Counted from the stretch's first letter, positions 54,417-63,639 are shown. The stretch: DNA of 64,000 nt from CAZKAP01 sp964552195 (GCA_964552195.1 CAZKFM010000013.1:7789-71788), one strand, 5' to 3'. Notes: generated from the sequence alone by a model not told the origin. A program made the numbers and translations.

Positions 54417-55244
54417 TTAGTTGGTCAGGGCCACACGCTGGAAACCGGTTACCTGCAGGTCGCTTTTCAGGGTTTTTACGTATTGAGCCACACTGATCTT
54501 GCTGTCTTTAATGAAGTCCTGGTTCACCAGAGTGTTGTCTTTGAAGAAACGCTTGAGCTTACCCTTGGCAATGTTATCCAGCATTTCTTCAGGCTTTCCT
54601 TCCTGACGCAGCTGATCCTTGGCAATCTCGATTTCCTTCTCGATGACGTCCTGAGATACACCCTCCTCGTTCAGCGCCACCGGATTCATGGCGGCGGCCT
54701 GCATGGCTACATCCTTGGCAACGGTTTCTGCCCCTTCTACGGACTGAGACAGTCCTACCAGAGTAGCAATCTTATTGCCGGCATGTATGTACGAGCCAAC
54801 GAAAGGGGCTTCAAGCTTCTCGAAGCTGCCAATCTCTATTTTTTCACCGATGACACCGGTCTGCTCGGTTAACTTCTCCGACACCTTCATGCCTTCGAAA
54901 TCGGCATCCATGAATGCATCTTTGGAATCGTATTCAAGCGCCAGTTCGGCAAGATGGTTCGCCAGGGCGACGAACTGTTCGTTCTTGGCCACGAAGTCCG
55001 TCTCGCAATTGAGCGAAATGATTACCCCGGACTTGTGGTCACCTGATACCTTTGCAATGGCGGCACCCTCGGAAGATTCCCTGTCGGCCCTGTTGGCGGC
55101 GACCTTCTGTCCCTTCTTTCTCAGTATTTCGATTGCCTTATCGAAATCACCTTCTGATTCGATCAGGGCCTTCTTGCAGTCCATCATGCCTGCGCCGGTA
55201 GTCTTTCTCAGCTTATTAACTTCTGCTGCGGTTATGTTCGCCAT
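54417..55244 (-). CDS. tsf: Translation elongation factor Ts
   Basis: This 275-residue guanine-nucleotide exchange factor for EF-Tu has the N-terminal UBA-like domain (VNKLRKTTGAGMMDCKKAL) and the core (SLNCETDFVAKN, AMQAAAMNP). It is normal for the family. It lies 75 bases downstream of rpsB, and a terminator follows it. Confidence 0.96.
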   Translation of the reverse strand: MANITAAEVNKLRKTTGAGMMDCKKALIESEGDFDKAIEILRKKGQKVAANRADRESSEGAAIAKVSGDHKSGVIISLNCETDFVAKNEQFVALANHLAELALEYDSKDAFMDADFEGMKVSEKLTEQTGVIGEKIEIGSFEKLEAPFVGSYIHAGNKIATLVGLSQSVEGAETVAKDVAMQAAAMNPVALNEEGVSQDVIEKEIEIAKDQLRQEGKPEEMLDNIAKGKLKRFFKDNTLVNQDFIKDSKISVAQYVKTLKSDLQVTGFQRVALTN

Positions 55245-55319
55245 CGTATATGTTGTTGGATTTAAATTCTGTGTAAAATAAAAGACAATGAACGGGAATG
55301 CATTTAGGGGAATGTTAAG

Positions 55320-56543
55320 TTATTCTACACCTCCCTTAACATTATCCTGCCATTCCTTGAGCTCGTCCCACTTGCCTGCGGCAGCCATGCCAGCTTGTTT
55401 TGGCCAGGATGTCGGGTCGAGGTGGGCCAGGGTAGAGCTCTCCTCCGTCAGTATTTCGCTGATTTTCTCCGGAGTCAGATCGGCCAGGGCCTGAAAGCTG
55501 TCCACACCTGCTTTCACCAGGGCTTCAGCGGCCTTTGGACCAATGCCTTCGATGGTGGTGAGGTCCACGACCTCGGGTTCCGCTGCAGGAGTCGCTGCTT
55601 CCTCTACCGCCGCTGGGCTTTCTTCTGCAGGGGTAGCTTCCTCTGCTGTCGGGATTTCCTTATCAGGAGCCGCTTCCTCTGCAACGGGTTCTACCTCCTC
55701 AACCGGTTTCTCCGCTTTCGTTTCCTTTTCTTCAGAAGAGACTTCTTCTGTCTCTGCCGGTTCGGAGGCTACAGCCTCTTCAACCGCGGATTCCTTGACA
55801 TCTGCACTAGCCACTTCATCTTCCCCGCCTTCTTGATCGGCTTGCTTATCGTTTTTTCTCTCTGAAAGTCCTTCAGCTATCGCCTCTGTTACCGCGGTCA
55901 TTACAATCTCTATGGATTTGCCGGCATCGTCGTTTGAGGGGATAATGAAATCTATGGGTCGGGGATCGGAATTGGTATCTACCATCGCGAAGATGGGGAT
56001 GTTCAGTTTCTGGGCTTCCTTAACCGCGATGTGCTCCCTAAGGGTATCCACTATGAAGATGGCACCGGGCAGGCGAGTCATGTCGGCTATGGAACCGAGG
56101 TTCTTCTCGAGTTTAGCCCGCAGTCGGTCCACCTGCAGTCGCTCCTTCTTGGAGAGCGTGTTAAACGTACCATCCTTCTTCATGCGGTCGATGGCCGCCA
56201 TTTTTTTTACGGCCTTCCGGATGGTAACGAAGTTGGTAAGCATGCCTCCGGGCCAGCGCTCGGTAATGTAAGGCATATTGACTTTGGAGACCTTTTCGGC
56301 CACGATGTCTTTGGCCTGTTTCTTAGTAGCGACGAACAATATCTTGCGACCGGAGGCGGCAATCTTGCTCAGTGCCTGCTGGGCTTCTTCCATCTTGGCT
56401 ACCGTTTTGTACAGATTGATAACATGGATACCGTTGCGCTCCATGTAGATGTAGGGAGCCATGTTCGGATTCCACTTGCGTGTGAGGTGTCCGAAGTGAA
56501 CACCTGCGTCAAGAAGTTTTTTTACTTCGACTTTTGTTGCCAT
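55320..56543 (-). CDS. rpsB: Ribosomal protein S2 with acidic tail and helix-hairpin-helix domain
   Basis: The first 232 residues are a complete S2 (VHFGHLTRKWNPNM near 15-30, ERWPGGMLTNF near 95-105). An acidic linker of about 95 residues follows (233-327, alternating Ala/Glu/Pro), then a helix-hairpin-helix domain with IEGIGPKAAEAL at 331-342, and an end with DPTSWPKQAGMAAAGKWDEL at 376-395. The total length of 407 is far above the typical 240-270. This type of HhH-plus-DPTxWP tail also occurs on some other Bacteroidota ribosomal proteins as I recall. It could bind rRNA, DNA or another factor; its role is unknown. A 183-base leader separates it from rpsI. Confidence 0.95.
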   Translation of the reverse strand: MATKVEVKKLLDAGVHFGHLTRKWNPNMAPYIYMERNGIHVINLYKTVAKMEEAQQALSKIAASGRKILFVATKKQAKDIVAEKVSKVNMPYITERWPGGMLTNFVTIRKAVKKMAAIDRMKKDGTFNTLSKKERLQVDRLRAKLEKNLGSIADMTRLPGAIFIVDTLREHIAVKEAQKLNIPIFAMVDTNSDPRPIDFIIPSNDDAGKSIEIVMTAVTEAIAEGLSERKNDKQADQEGGEDEVASADVKESAVEEAVASEPAETEEVSSEEKETKAEKPVEEVEPVAEEAAPDKEIPTAEEATPAEESPAAVEEAATPAAEPEVVDLTTIEGIGPKAAEALVKAGVDSFQALADLTPEKISEILTEESSTLAHLDPTSWPKQAGMAAAGKWDELKEWQDNVKGGVE

Positions 56544-56726
56544 TTTTCAATTAGTTTACGTTCCGTGAAAATCAACACCCTGGTGGTCACCGCAAAAGCA
56601 GATCGCCCAAAGCATTTAGATGCTAAACTAACGGACCAGAACAACGGGTTGTTCAGGTCGTAATGCATTTCCCTTTACAGGGAATTTTTCAATGAACGGG
56701 GTTAAGGCGCCGAAACGCCGGATATA

Positions 56727-57113
56727 TTAACGTTTAGAGAACTGGAATTTCTTACGTGCTTTCTTCTGGCCGAACTTCTTTCGTTCCACCATACGGGGAT
56801 CACGAGTAAGCAGACCTTCAGGCTTCAATACCCCGCGGTATTCCGCGTCGATTTCGCAAAGCGCTCTGGACAGTGCAAGACGGATTGCCTCGGCCTGTCC
56901 GGTTATACCGCCACCATACACATTGATCTGGGCATCGTACTTACTGTCGTTTTCCGTCAGGTTCAGTGCCTGGCGCACCTTGTACTGGAGCGTGTCCGTA
57001 GTAAAATAGTGCTTGAGAGGACGGTTGTTCACCACGATATTGCCACTACCTTCCTTCAGGTATACACGGGCTACAGCCTTTTTCCTACGGCCAATTTTGT
57101 GTATCACTTCCAT
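56727..57113 (-). CDS. rpsI: Ribosomal protein S9
   Basis: This 128-residue small-subunit protein ends in the basic KKARKKFQFSKR tail that reaches into the P site. It is normal for the family and follows rplM with one base between the genes. Confidence 0.97.
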   Translation of the reverse strand: MEVIHKIGRRKKAVARVYLKEGSGNIVVNNRPLKHYFTTDTLQYKVRQALNLTENDSKYDAQINVYGGGITGQAEAIRLALSRALCEIDAEYRGVLKPEGLLTRDPRMVERKKFGQKKARKKFQFSKR

Positions 57114-57114
57114 G

Positions 57115-57570
57115 TTACTTCAGATCGTTTAAGTTGATGGGCTCTGGTTTCTGAGCATCCTGCTGGTGCTCGGGACCGGAGTAAACTCTGAGGTTACGAA
57201 ATAATTCCGCGCCGAGACGGTTCTTGGGCAGCATGCCCTTGATGGCCTTTTCGACCATACGCTCCGGGCTCTTCTCGCTGAGTTCCCTCGCCGTAGTGAA
57301 TCGTTGACCACCGGGATAGCCCGTATGGCGAATGTAGGTTTTCTGTTCCCACTTCTTACCACTCAGCGTAACCTTGTCCGCATTGATGATAACCACGTTG
57401 TCTCCACAATCCACATGGGGGGTGAAGCTGGGTTTGTGCTTGCCCCTTAGCAGCTTGGCTACTTTGGAGGAAAGCCGGCCGAGCGTCTGTCCTTCAGCAT
57501 CTACCAGCAACCATTTTTTAACAACGGTTTTGTTGTTGGCCGATAGGGTCTTATAACTTAACGTATCCAC
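57115..57570 (-). CDS. rplM: Ribosomal protein L13
   Basis: This 151-residue large-subunit protein has the typical ends and core (KHKPSFTPHVDCGDNVVIINAD, MLPKNRLGAELFRNLRVY). It is the first gene of the rplM-rpsI-rpsB-tsf set. An exact Bacteroidota promoter lies 45-76 bases upstream. Confidence 0.97.
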   Translation of the reverse strand: MDTLSYKTLSANNKTVVKKWLLVDAEGQTLGRLSSKVAKLLRGKHKPSFTPHVDCGDNVVIINADKVTLSGKKWEQKTYIRHTGYPGGQRFTTARELSEKSPERMVEKAIKGMLPKNRLGAELFRNLRVYSGPEHQQDAQKPEPINLNDLK

Positions 57571-57614
57571 TATTAATCTCTTTAAAATCAGGGTGCTCCG
57601 AATAAATCGGGCTG

Positions 57615-57646
57615 CAAATGTACAATTATTCCCTTGATATACAAAA
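57615..57646 (-). promoter_or_regulatory. Promoter of the rplM operon (TTTTG-19-TACATTTG)
   Basis: On the minus strand there is TTTTG at 57642-57646, a 19-base spacer, and TACATTTG at 57615-57622. Both match the -33 (TTTG) and -7 (TAnnTTTG) elements of the Bacteroidota housekeeping sigma factor, with the right spacing. It is the best promoter in the window. Transcription would begin about 38 bases before rplM. Confidence 0.75.
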
Positions 57647-57673
57647 GAGTTTGCCGGGTGGTAAAATTATTTT

Positions 57674-58558
57674 TTATCGCTCTCCCGATCGCTCTTCAGT
57701 CCACCAAATATAGGCGTTGACGAATTCCCTGGACCAGTGGGATTCGCTGTGAGTCGCACCCGGTATAACCCGGCTTTTCAATTGTACTCCCACTCCTTTC
57801 GAATCCTGGAGTCGGGCAGAGAGGTTGAGCAAGGTGTCTCTCATCCGCTCGAAGGGCTGAACCATGGCCGGCCCTTCCTCTGCCCCCACACTCAGATATA
57901 CCTTAGTACCTTTCAGGGCTGATTCCTGCCGATGCAGATCAAAGTAATCCTCGGCGATCCAGAACGAAGGTGAAAAAACACCGGCCCGTTTAAAGGCCTC
58001 GGGATACATACAAAGCCCGGCATAGGCCATAATTCCGCCCAGGGAGGATCCCATGATAGTGGTATTCTCTCTTCCAGTCAGGGTCCGGTAGCGGTTGTCA
58101 ATCAGGGGTTTCACCTCTTTGACAATGAACTCCAAAAACGGGGCCCCCAGACCGGGTCCGAAGGTCTCGCTCGCATAGAGATTGTATTCCTGACCGCGGA
58201 ATGCACCGTGATTGTCTATGCCGACCACTATGGTTTCGGGATAACCGGCCTGGGCCAGGCTATCCAGGGTCTCGTCCAGCCTCCACTCCCCGGCATAGCT
58301 GGTCTGCCTGTCGAAGAGGTTCTGTCCGTCCAAAGCATATATAACCGGATACCGGGCCGTACCACTTTGGTACGAAGGCGGAGTGTAGATGCGCAGGGTG
58401 CGATATGAGGCGGAGTAGGGGACGAAAATCGCGTGTTTCAGTATGGTTATCCCAGAACGGGCAGTAGATGGTGCGTTTTCCTGAGAAGCCAGAGGCTGGC
58501 CTAAAGAAAGCAGTATTCCTGACAGTACAAACAGGGCTGAACGGGTGGATGCTTTCAT
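57674..58558 (-). CDS. Secreted esterase (alpha/beta hydrolase, putative esterase family)
   Basis: This 294-residue protein has a signal peptide (MKASTRSALFVLSGILL, then QPLASQ) and the putative-esterase fold of the Fes/IroE/XynZ type: YALDGQNLFD, then the nucleophile elbow GSSLGGIM around the middle, and a C-terminal histidine (GATHSESHW). Members cleave ester bonds in siderophores or feruloyl/acetyl esters on polysaccharides; the substrate is not known. The start at 58558 puts the signal peptide first; an upstream methionine at 58579 would add seven residues. Confidence 0.82.
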   Translation of the reverse strand: MKASTRSALFVLSGILLSLGQPLASQENAPSTARSGITILKHAIFVPYSASYRTLRIYTPPSYQSGTARYPVIYALDGQNLFDRQTSYAGEWRLDETLDSLAQAGYPETIVVGIDNHGAFRGQEYNLYASETFGPGLGAPFLEFIVKEVKPLIDNRYRTLTGRENTTIMGSSLGGIMAYAGLCMYPEAFKRAGVFSPSFWIAEDYFDLHRQESALKGTKVYLSVGAEEGPAMVQPFERMRDTLLNLSARLQDSKGVGVQLKSRVIPGATHSESHWSREFVNAYIWWTEERSGER

Positions 58559-58624
58559 GATCAAGAATAAGATACTCAAATATACTCCCGATCGTGGGAA
58601 TCCGGAGTACGTTACAAAGAGGTG

Positions 58625-59371
58625 CTATAATCCCTGAAATGTATAGATCAGAGCCACATTCCAGATGAAGTCCTGTTCGGGGGCTATCTCCGTACCCAGA
58701 CTTTTATTCAGTGTAGAGCTTAATGAAAAAGGGGAGTCCCCGAAGTTAAGCTCTACATACATCGAGCTATAGTATCCCTCGTCTTCGTCTACCCGAAGAT
58801 GAAATATCTGTGGGCGGAAGGTGAGGTAGAAATACCGGGAAACCCGCAATCGGTTTACCGAAGTACTAAAAGATAGGAAGTGGGCACGCTTAGGGCCATC
58901 GTCGAATCCAAAACCTCGCAGATAGAAAAAACTCACAAACCAGTTCCTGTTCACGGTAAAGGTCGGGGCGGCCTGAAAGCCGAAATACCTGCGAGATTCG
59001 ATCACACGCCTTATTTGTCCATCGGCCAGTGCCTCCAATGACTGAAAATTTACTGAGGGTTCTACGCCAAGTCTAAGATTAAAGGTTTCCGTCTTAACGG
59101 CGTGATACCGGAAGGGCATGGCAAATGCCCAGGGCATACCCTGCAGGAATTCGAAATTGAACTCGGGTTCGAAACTGAAACGTCTCCGCGCCATCCTCAG
59201 ATTTATACTGAAGGCGGGTTCTCCGAGGGAGAAGGTAGGTATGGGAGAGATGCCATTATTGGTTAGCACAAACTGTCCCGAGAAATTATCCAGAACCTGT
59301 GCCTTTAATTCCGCGGCTGGGCTCAAAACGAGGAGTCCGAAAAGGTAATAGAGAATCGACTTCCTTCGCAT
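58625..59371 (-). CDS. Hypothetical outer-membrane protein, paralogue A of a divergent pair
   Basis: This 248-residue protein has a signal peptide (LLVLSPAAELKAQ) and a mature part with regular beta-strands and many aromatic residues, as in small outer-membrane barrels. It shares the pattern VLDNFSGQFVLTNNGISPIP, then FSLGEPAF, MARRRFSFEPEF and SxxIAPEQDFIWNVALIYTF with the protein of the divergent gene at 59645. No named family is recognised. The shared intergenic region (59372-59644) presumably holds two back-to-back promoters. Confidence 0.7.
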   Translation of the reverse strand: MRRKSILYYLFGLLVLSPAAELKAQVLDNFSGQFVLTNNGISPIPTFSLGEPAFSINLRMARRRFSFEPEFNFEFLQGMPWAFAMPFRYHAVKTETFNLRLGVEPSVNFQSLEALADGQIRRVIESRRYFGFQAAPTFTVNRNWFVSFFYLRGFGFDDGPKRAHFLSFSTSVNRLRVSRYFYLTFRPQIFHLRVDEDEGYYSSMYVELNFGDSPFSLSSTLNKSLGTEIAPEQDFIWNVALIYTFQGL

Positions 59372-59644
59372 AGGGAAGGATAGACAAAGGGTACTATGCC
59401 TGAAGCGCCTTTCGATGGTGTGTTTGGTTGGTTGGTTGAATTTGGGGAAGATAGGGTATTTATTCTCAAGTCAATGGATTTCGTCGATGAGTAAAGGGCC
59501 GTTCCCGAATTTTTCCCTGTCGACCTCGTATCGGCTCAAAATGAAAAATTTCCTCACAACTGACTTTTGCTATCTTTTTAGCGGGTGCTCTGCGTTATAT
59601 TAGAAGTGATGGCGTATGTCTTATTACCCATTGATGCTGAACTT

Positions 59645-60463
59645 ATGATAAACCAAGGACAAGCACCACATCAAAATAAAAACCATATTGATGTCAAGCA
59701 CGGAGTAACGTCAACGCAGCAGTTATTGCGGTATCTGAACCACAAAGTTGCCCTTCTTGTACTGATGGGACTTGTCTCCCTCCCGTTAAGCTCCCAGGTG
59801 ATTGATAACTTTTCCGGGAGGCTGACCCTTACCAATAACGGAATCTCTCCCATCCCGTCATTTTCCCTAGGGGATCCTGCTTTAATCGTTTATATGCGCA
59901 TGGCCCGCAAGAAGTGGAGCTTTGAGCCTGAATTCCGAATCAATGTTTTGAATGCCAATCCGTGGTCACTCGATTTCCCGGTGATCTACAGGGCCGTAGA
60001 CGACGATAATTTTCGATTTACGCTGGGACTCGAACCTTCGATGAACTTTCAGTTGACCGAAGTATCGCTGGACAATGACACCCAGACCCTGTTTGAGGCA
60101 CGGAAGTACCTAGCAGTCGAGATCGGACCCACCCTAAAGATCAGTCGGCACTGGGAGACCGGTTTCTTTTACCTGGGAGCCCTGGGGTTTGATTCGGGAC
60201 CCAAGAACATTCACTACCTTTCTTTCGGAACCAGCGTGATGGATATACGTCTGTTTCGTTCCCTGCTCTGGAGCATAAGTCCACAGGTCTTTCACCTCAA
60301 GGTGGACGAAAATAACGGGAATTACTTCAGCATGACTTCTTCGGTGAGGATTGATCAGACGCCCTGGGTGGTGAGCGGCCTTATTAATAAGAACCTCGGC
60401 TCGGAAATCGCTCCTGAACAAAACGTAATCTGGAGTATATCCCTGACCTATATTGTGGAGTAA
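59645..60463 (+). CDS. Hypothetical outer-membrane protein, paralogue B of a divergent pair
   Basis: This 272-residue protein has a basic N-terminal stretch and a signal peptide (VALLVLMGLVSLPLSSQ), then VIDNFSGRLTLTNNGISPIP, FSLGDPAL, MARKKWSFEPEF and GSEIAPEQNVIWSISLTYI, so it is clearly paralogous to the divergent gene. I chose the ATG at 59645; an ATG at 59609 and a GTG at 59585 lie in frame, and the signal peptide begins about 30 residues further in, so the N-terminus is uncertain. Confidence 0.68.
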   Translation: MINQGQAPHQNKNHIDVKHGVTSTQQLLRYLNHKVALLVLMGLVSLPLSSQVIDNFSGRLTLTNNGISPIPSFSLGDPALIVYMRMARKKWSFEPEFRINVLNANPWSLDFPVIYRAVDDDNFRFTLGLEPSMNFQLTEVSLDNDTQTLFEARKYLAVEIGPTLKISRHWETGFFYLGALGFDSGPKNIHYLSFGTSVMDIRLFRSLLWSISPQVFHLKVDENNGNYFSMTSSVRIDQTPWVVSGLINKNLGSEIAPEQNVIWSISLTYIVE

Positions 60464-60472
60464 AACCGGATA

Positions 60473-60946
60473 TTAAGAGTCTTCTGGAAGCAATTGGGCT
60501 GTGGTATGCTTAATCTCCTGGATCACGAAGGTGCTGTGGGTGTTTCCTATACTTTCTATTACCGTAAGCTTCTCAATGAGGAATTTCCGGTATTCCTGCA
60601 TGCCGCTGACTTGTACCTTGAGGATGTAATCGTAATCGCCGCTCACGTGATAGCACTCGGTGACCTCGGCCAGGGCAGCTATGGATCGTTCGAAATGCCT
60701 GACATTGTCCTGAACATGCTGGGCCAGTCGCACCTGGCACCAGACAATGTATTCCCGGCCAATCTTTTCCGAATCCAGCAGTGCCACATAACCTCGTATC
60801 ACCCCCCTCTTCTCCAGTCGTCGTATTCGTTCATATACGGCCGTATTCGAGAGTCCCAGGGCGAGTGCAAATTGTTTGGTGGTCCATTTGGCATGTTCCT
60901 GCATCAGGTTTAGCAGCCTTCGATCCGTTCTGTCCAGGGATTCCAT
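60473..60946 (-). CDS. Lrp/AsnC family transcriptional regulator
   Basis: This 157-residue protein has the N-terminal winged helix-turn-helix (TDRRLLNLMQEHAKWTTKQFA, then LSNTAVYERIRRLEKRGVIRGY) and the C-terminal RAM ligand domain with HVSGDYDYILKV. Lrp proteins bind amino acids. It is divergent from the methionine-gamma-lyase-like gene with about 170 bases between, a common arrangement of regulator and target. I chose the start at 60946 (MESLDRT); the ATG at 60976 adds ten residues. Confidence 0.9.
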   Translation of the reverse strand: MESLDRTDRRLLNLMQEHAKWTTKQFALALGLSNTAVYERIRRLEKRGVIRGYVALLDSEKIGREYIVWCQVRLAQHVQDNVRHFERSIAALAEVTECYHVSGDYDYILKVQVSGMQEYRKFLIEKLTVIESIGNTHSTFVIQEIKHTTAQLLPEDS

Positions 60947-61117
60947 ATGTATTTGGATGTGAAAATTATTCGGCACTTTGTTAACTCGATTTCGAATTTA
61001 CGAAAATACATCAGCTAAAAAATGTAATTGTAGTTATATATTCTTCATATTGTGACATGTGTTGATTTTTGTCCAGGTATACCCGAAATTGCATAGAATA
61101 ATTGAAATTTAGTTGTG

Positions 61118-62320
61118 ATGAATTTATGGCCTTATTTCCCAGGACCTCGGGACAGAAATGGAATCAATCCTCCTGTATCCGACAGTGCCACCTACACTTT
61201 CGACAACGCCCGTCAAATGATCGAGATTTTTCACGGCGAAGGAGAGGGACATTATCTGTACAGCCGGCATTCGAGCCCGAGCAATCATATGCTGGAGCAA
61301 TCGCTTGCATCGCTTGAGGGAACCGAATCCGCAGCCGTATTCGGAAGCGGAATGGGGGCCATTACCGCGACCTTACTTCAATTATGCGGACAAGGCGATC
61401 ATATCGTGTCAAGCCGGACCATTTATGGCGGAACGTTCGCCTTTATGAAGAATTTCCTGCCCAGGGTGGGGGTAGAGGTCACTTTCGTCAATGTGCAATC
61501 TCTGAGCGAAGTAGAAGAAGCTCTCCGGCCTGAGACCCGCCTTATTTACTGTGAATCCATGAGCAACCCGTTGCTTCGCATAGCGGATCTGAATGCGCTT
61601 GCCCAGAAGGCAGAAGCACGAAACATCCCGCTGGTCGTGGATAATACATTTACGCCCCTTGTGATCCGTCCTCATCTGCTGGGAGCACAGATCGTAATCC
61701 ATTCGCTGACCAAATTTATCAACGGGAACAACGATTGCCTGGGTGGAGTGGTGTGCAGTTCGCGGGAATTCATCGACTCTCTTAAGGATGTTAATTCTGG
61801 AGCGGCCATGCTACTCGGGAGCACTCTGGATTCCATACGTTCGGCAGGCTTATTAAAGAACCTACAGACTCTGGGGCTGCGAATGCGAAGACACAGCCGA
61901 AATGCATTGATGCTGGCGCGAAGCCTGGAAAGTGCCGGCTATATTGTGAGTTATCCCGGGCTGGAAAGTCATCTGGATTTCGAGATCATGGGTCGGCAGC
62001 ACGAAGAAGAATATGGCTTCGGCGGCATGCTTACCCTGGATGCCGGGAGCCTTGAAGGAGCCGATCGCCTGATGCAGGCCCTTCAGGAAAAGGGTGTAGG
62101 CTATCTGGCCGTTAGCCTGGGCTTTCATAAAACCCTGTTCAGTGCATCGGGCAGTTCGACTTCGTCTGAGATACCGGAAGACGAGCAGGAGATGATGGGA
62201 CTTACCGACGGTCTGGTGCGTTTCTCCATCGGTCTCGATGAGGATATGCCAGGGACTGTCGAGATGATACTGGAGAGCCTGCGGGCCTGTAAAATTCCAA
62301 ATGGATCGGTGAGGGTCTGA
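61118..62320 (+). CDS. Cys/Met-metabolism PLP enzyme, methionine-gamma-lyase-like
   Basis: This 400-residue trans-sulfuration-family enzyme has the signature SLTKFINGNND with PLP Lys199, the GSGMGAI loop and VVDNTFTPLVIRPHLLGA. It is closest in pattern to methionine gamma-lyases, but the catalytic cysteine of those (in LYGCTF) is a glycine here (IYGGTFAF), so cystathionine gamma-synthase or lyase is possible. It is divergent from an Lrp regulator. The start could be a GTG one codon earlier. Confidence 0.85.
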   Translation: MNLWPYFPGPRDRNGINPPVSDSATYTFDNARQMIEIFHGEGEGHYLYSRHSSPSNHMLEQSLASLEGTESAAVFGSGMGAITATLLQLCGQGDHIVSSRTIYGGTFAFMKNFLPRVGVEVTFVNVQSLSEVEEALRPETRLIYCESMSNPLLRIADLNALAQKAEARNIPLVVDNTFTPLVIRPHLLGAQIVIHSLTKFINGNNDCLGGVVCSSREFIDSLKDVNSGAAMLLGSTLDSIRSAGLLKNLQTLGLRMRRHSRNALMLARSLESAGYIVSYPGLESHLDFEIMGRQHEEEYGFGGMLTLDAGSLEGADRLMQALQEKGVGYLAVSLGFHKTLFSASGSSTSSEIPEDEQEMMGLTDGLVRFSIGLDEDMPGTVEMILESLRACKIPNGSVRV

Positions 62321-62361
62321 TATAGTTGTATATTTTTTATCGTCCGATTTGAATGACCCGC

Positions 62362-63639
62362 TTAGGCGGAAGTGCTAATCATGCCGGATTTATCACTCCT
62401 GAATTCAAAAAAGGAGAAATACGTCGTGATCACCGGCGAACCGGCAAAGTACAGGGCAACTGCATAACTTCCCTGGGACCAGTGCGTGTTCAGACCAAAC
62501 CAATCGCCAGTGAGGTAGATGATGGAAAGTCCCCAGAAACTTCGCAATAATTCCCATAACCAGGACCAGGTTTTCCTGTCCATGGTGGTGGTATATCCAA
62601 AGACTCCGGCCATGACCAGCAATCCGTATATCAGTTGCTGATTTCGATCCAGCTCACCAAATGCATAAAACAGATACAGCATCAGGGAGGTGTTCAACAG
62701 GAGCTGAATTACGGCATAGGTCTTGAGTACCCAGGAGGCCTCCGGTTCGTATTTTTCAAAGTTATACACGTCCTTAATTGCCGATCGCGGGTATCGTTCG
62801 GCCACGTCCGAAGGTCTCCAACCCGTTGGCATAAACCAGATACGAATTTTATCCCACAGGCTTCGGGCGTGCCAGGCATCGAAGATCAGACGGCCCAGAT
62901 GCTGAAAATTGATTACCACAGGATTCCAGGTACGAGCGGGCTTCAGTACGCCGTACTGAGGGGGTACTTCGGGCAGTTCCTCCTGAAACGTGCCGAACAT
63001 ACGATCCCAAATGCAAAGAATCTGGCCTAGATTTTTGTCGATATATTCCGGATTAATCGCATGGTGTACCCGGTGCTGAGAGGGTGTCACCAGGATGTAC
63101 TCGAGCCAGCCCATTTTGCCTATGTGCTGGGTGTGGTACCAGAATTGTCCGAACAGGTGTAAGGGCGCAAGTACGGCGATAACCTCGGCAGGGACACCGA
63201 CCAGTGCGGCCGGGATCAGCAACAGGGGGAAATAACCGATCACATTGGAGATGGATTGCCTTAGCGCACAGGCCAGGTTGAATTCTTCGCTGGAATGGTG
63301 CACAACGTGCTGGTTCCAGAAGAGGTTCACGTGGTGGCTGAGTCGATGGTTCCAGTACCCCGCGAAGTCCAGTGCAATAAATGCCACTACCCAGACCGTC
63401 CACTCGTTTTTTAGTTTCACCAGGGCCAGATGTTCGGCGAGGTAGGGGTAGGAAACCAGTATCACAGCCAGTCCCAGGGAATCCTTGATAATGTTGGTAA
63501 GCCCCGAGCTCAGGGAACTGACCGTATCCATAAGGCGGTGCTTTTGGTTTTTCACCAGGGCCCCATATCCCACCTCGATCAGCACTAAGGCGATGAAGGC
63601 CGGTATGGCATAAAGTAAGGCCGTTGCATAGGTTTCCAT
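62362..63639 (-). CDS. Sterol desaturase / fatty acid hydroxylase family membrane protein
   Basis: This 425-residue membrane protein has the histidine motifs of the di-iron hydroxylase family, HRLSH, HVVHHS and HRVHH, in the middle, with hydrophobic helices around them and four to five more helices in the C-terminal third. Members hydroxylate or desaturate lipids and sterols in the membrane; the substrate is unknown. The ATG at 63639 gives METYATALLYAIPAF; an ATG at 63693 adds 18 residues. It converges with the PLP-enzyme gene. Confidence 0.88.
   Translation of the reverse strand: METYATALLYAIPAFIALVLIEVGYGALVKNQKHRLMDTVSSLSSGLTNIIKDSLGLAVILVSYPYLAEHLALVKLKNEWTVWVVAFIALDFAGYWNHRLSHHVNLFWNQHVVHHSSEEFNLACALRQSISNVIGYFPLLLIPAALVGVPAEVIAVLAPLHLFGQFWYHTQHIGKMGWLEYILVTPSQHRVHHAINPEYIDKNLGQILCIWDRMFGTFQEELPEVPPQYGVLKPARTWNPVVINFQHLGRLIFDAWHARSLWDKIRIWFMPTGWRPSDVAERYPRSAIKDVYNFEKYEPEASWVLKTYAVIQLLLNTSLMLYLFYAFGELDRNQQLIYGLLVMAGVFGYTTTMDRKTWSWLWELLRSFWGLSIIYLTGDWFGLNTHWSQGSYAVALYFAGSPVITTYFSFFEFRSDKSGMISTSA

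Noticed and set aside
56640..56700. A terminator in the rpsI-rpsB gap
   Set aside because: An inverted repeat TTCCCT/AGGGAA exists, but on the transcribed strand it is not followed by a T-run. It may be a leader hairpin, but I cannot support a function.
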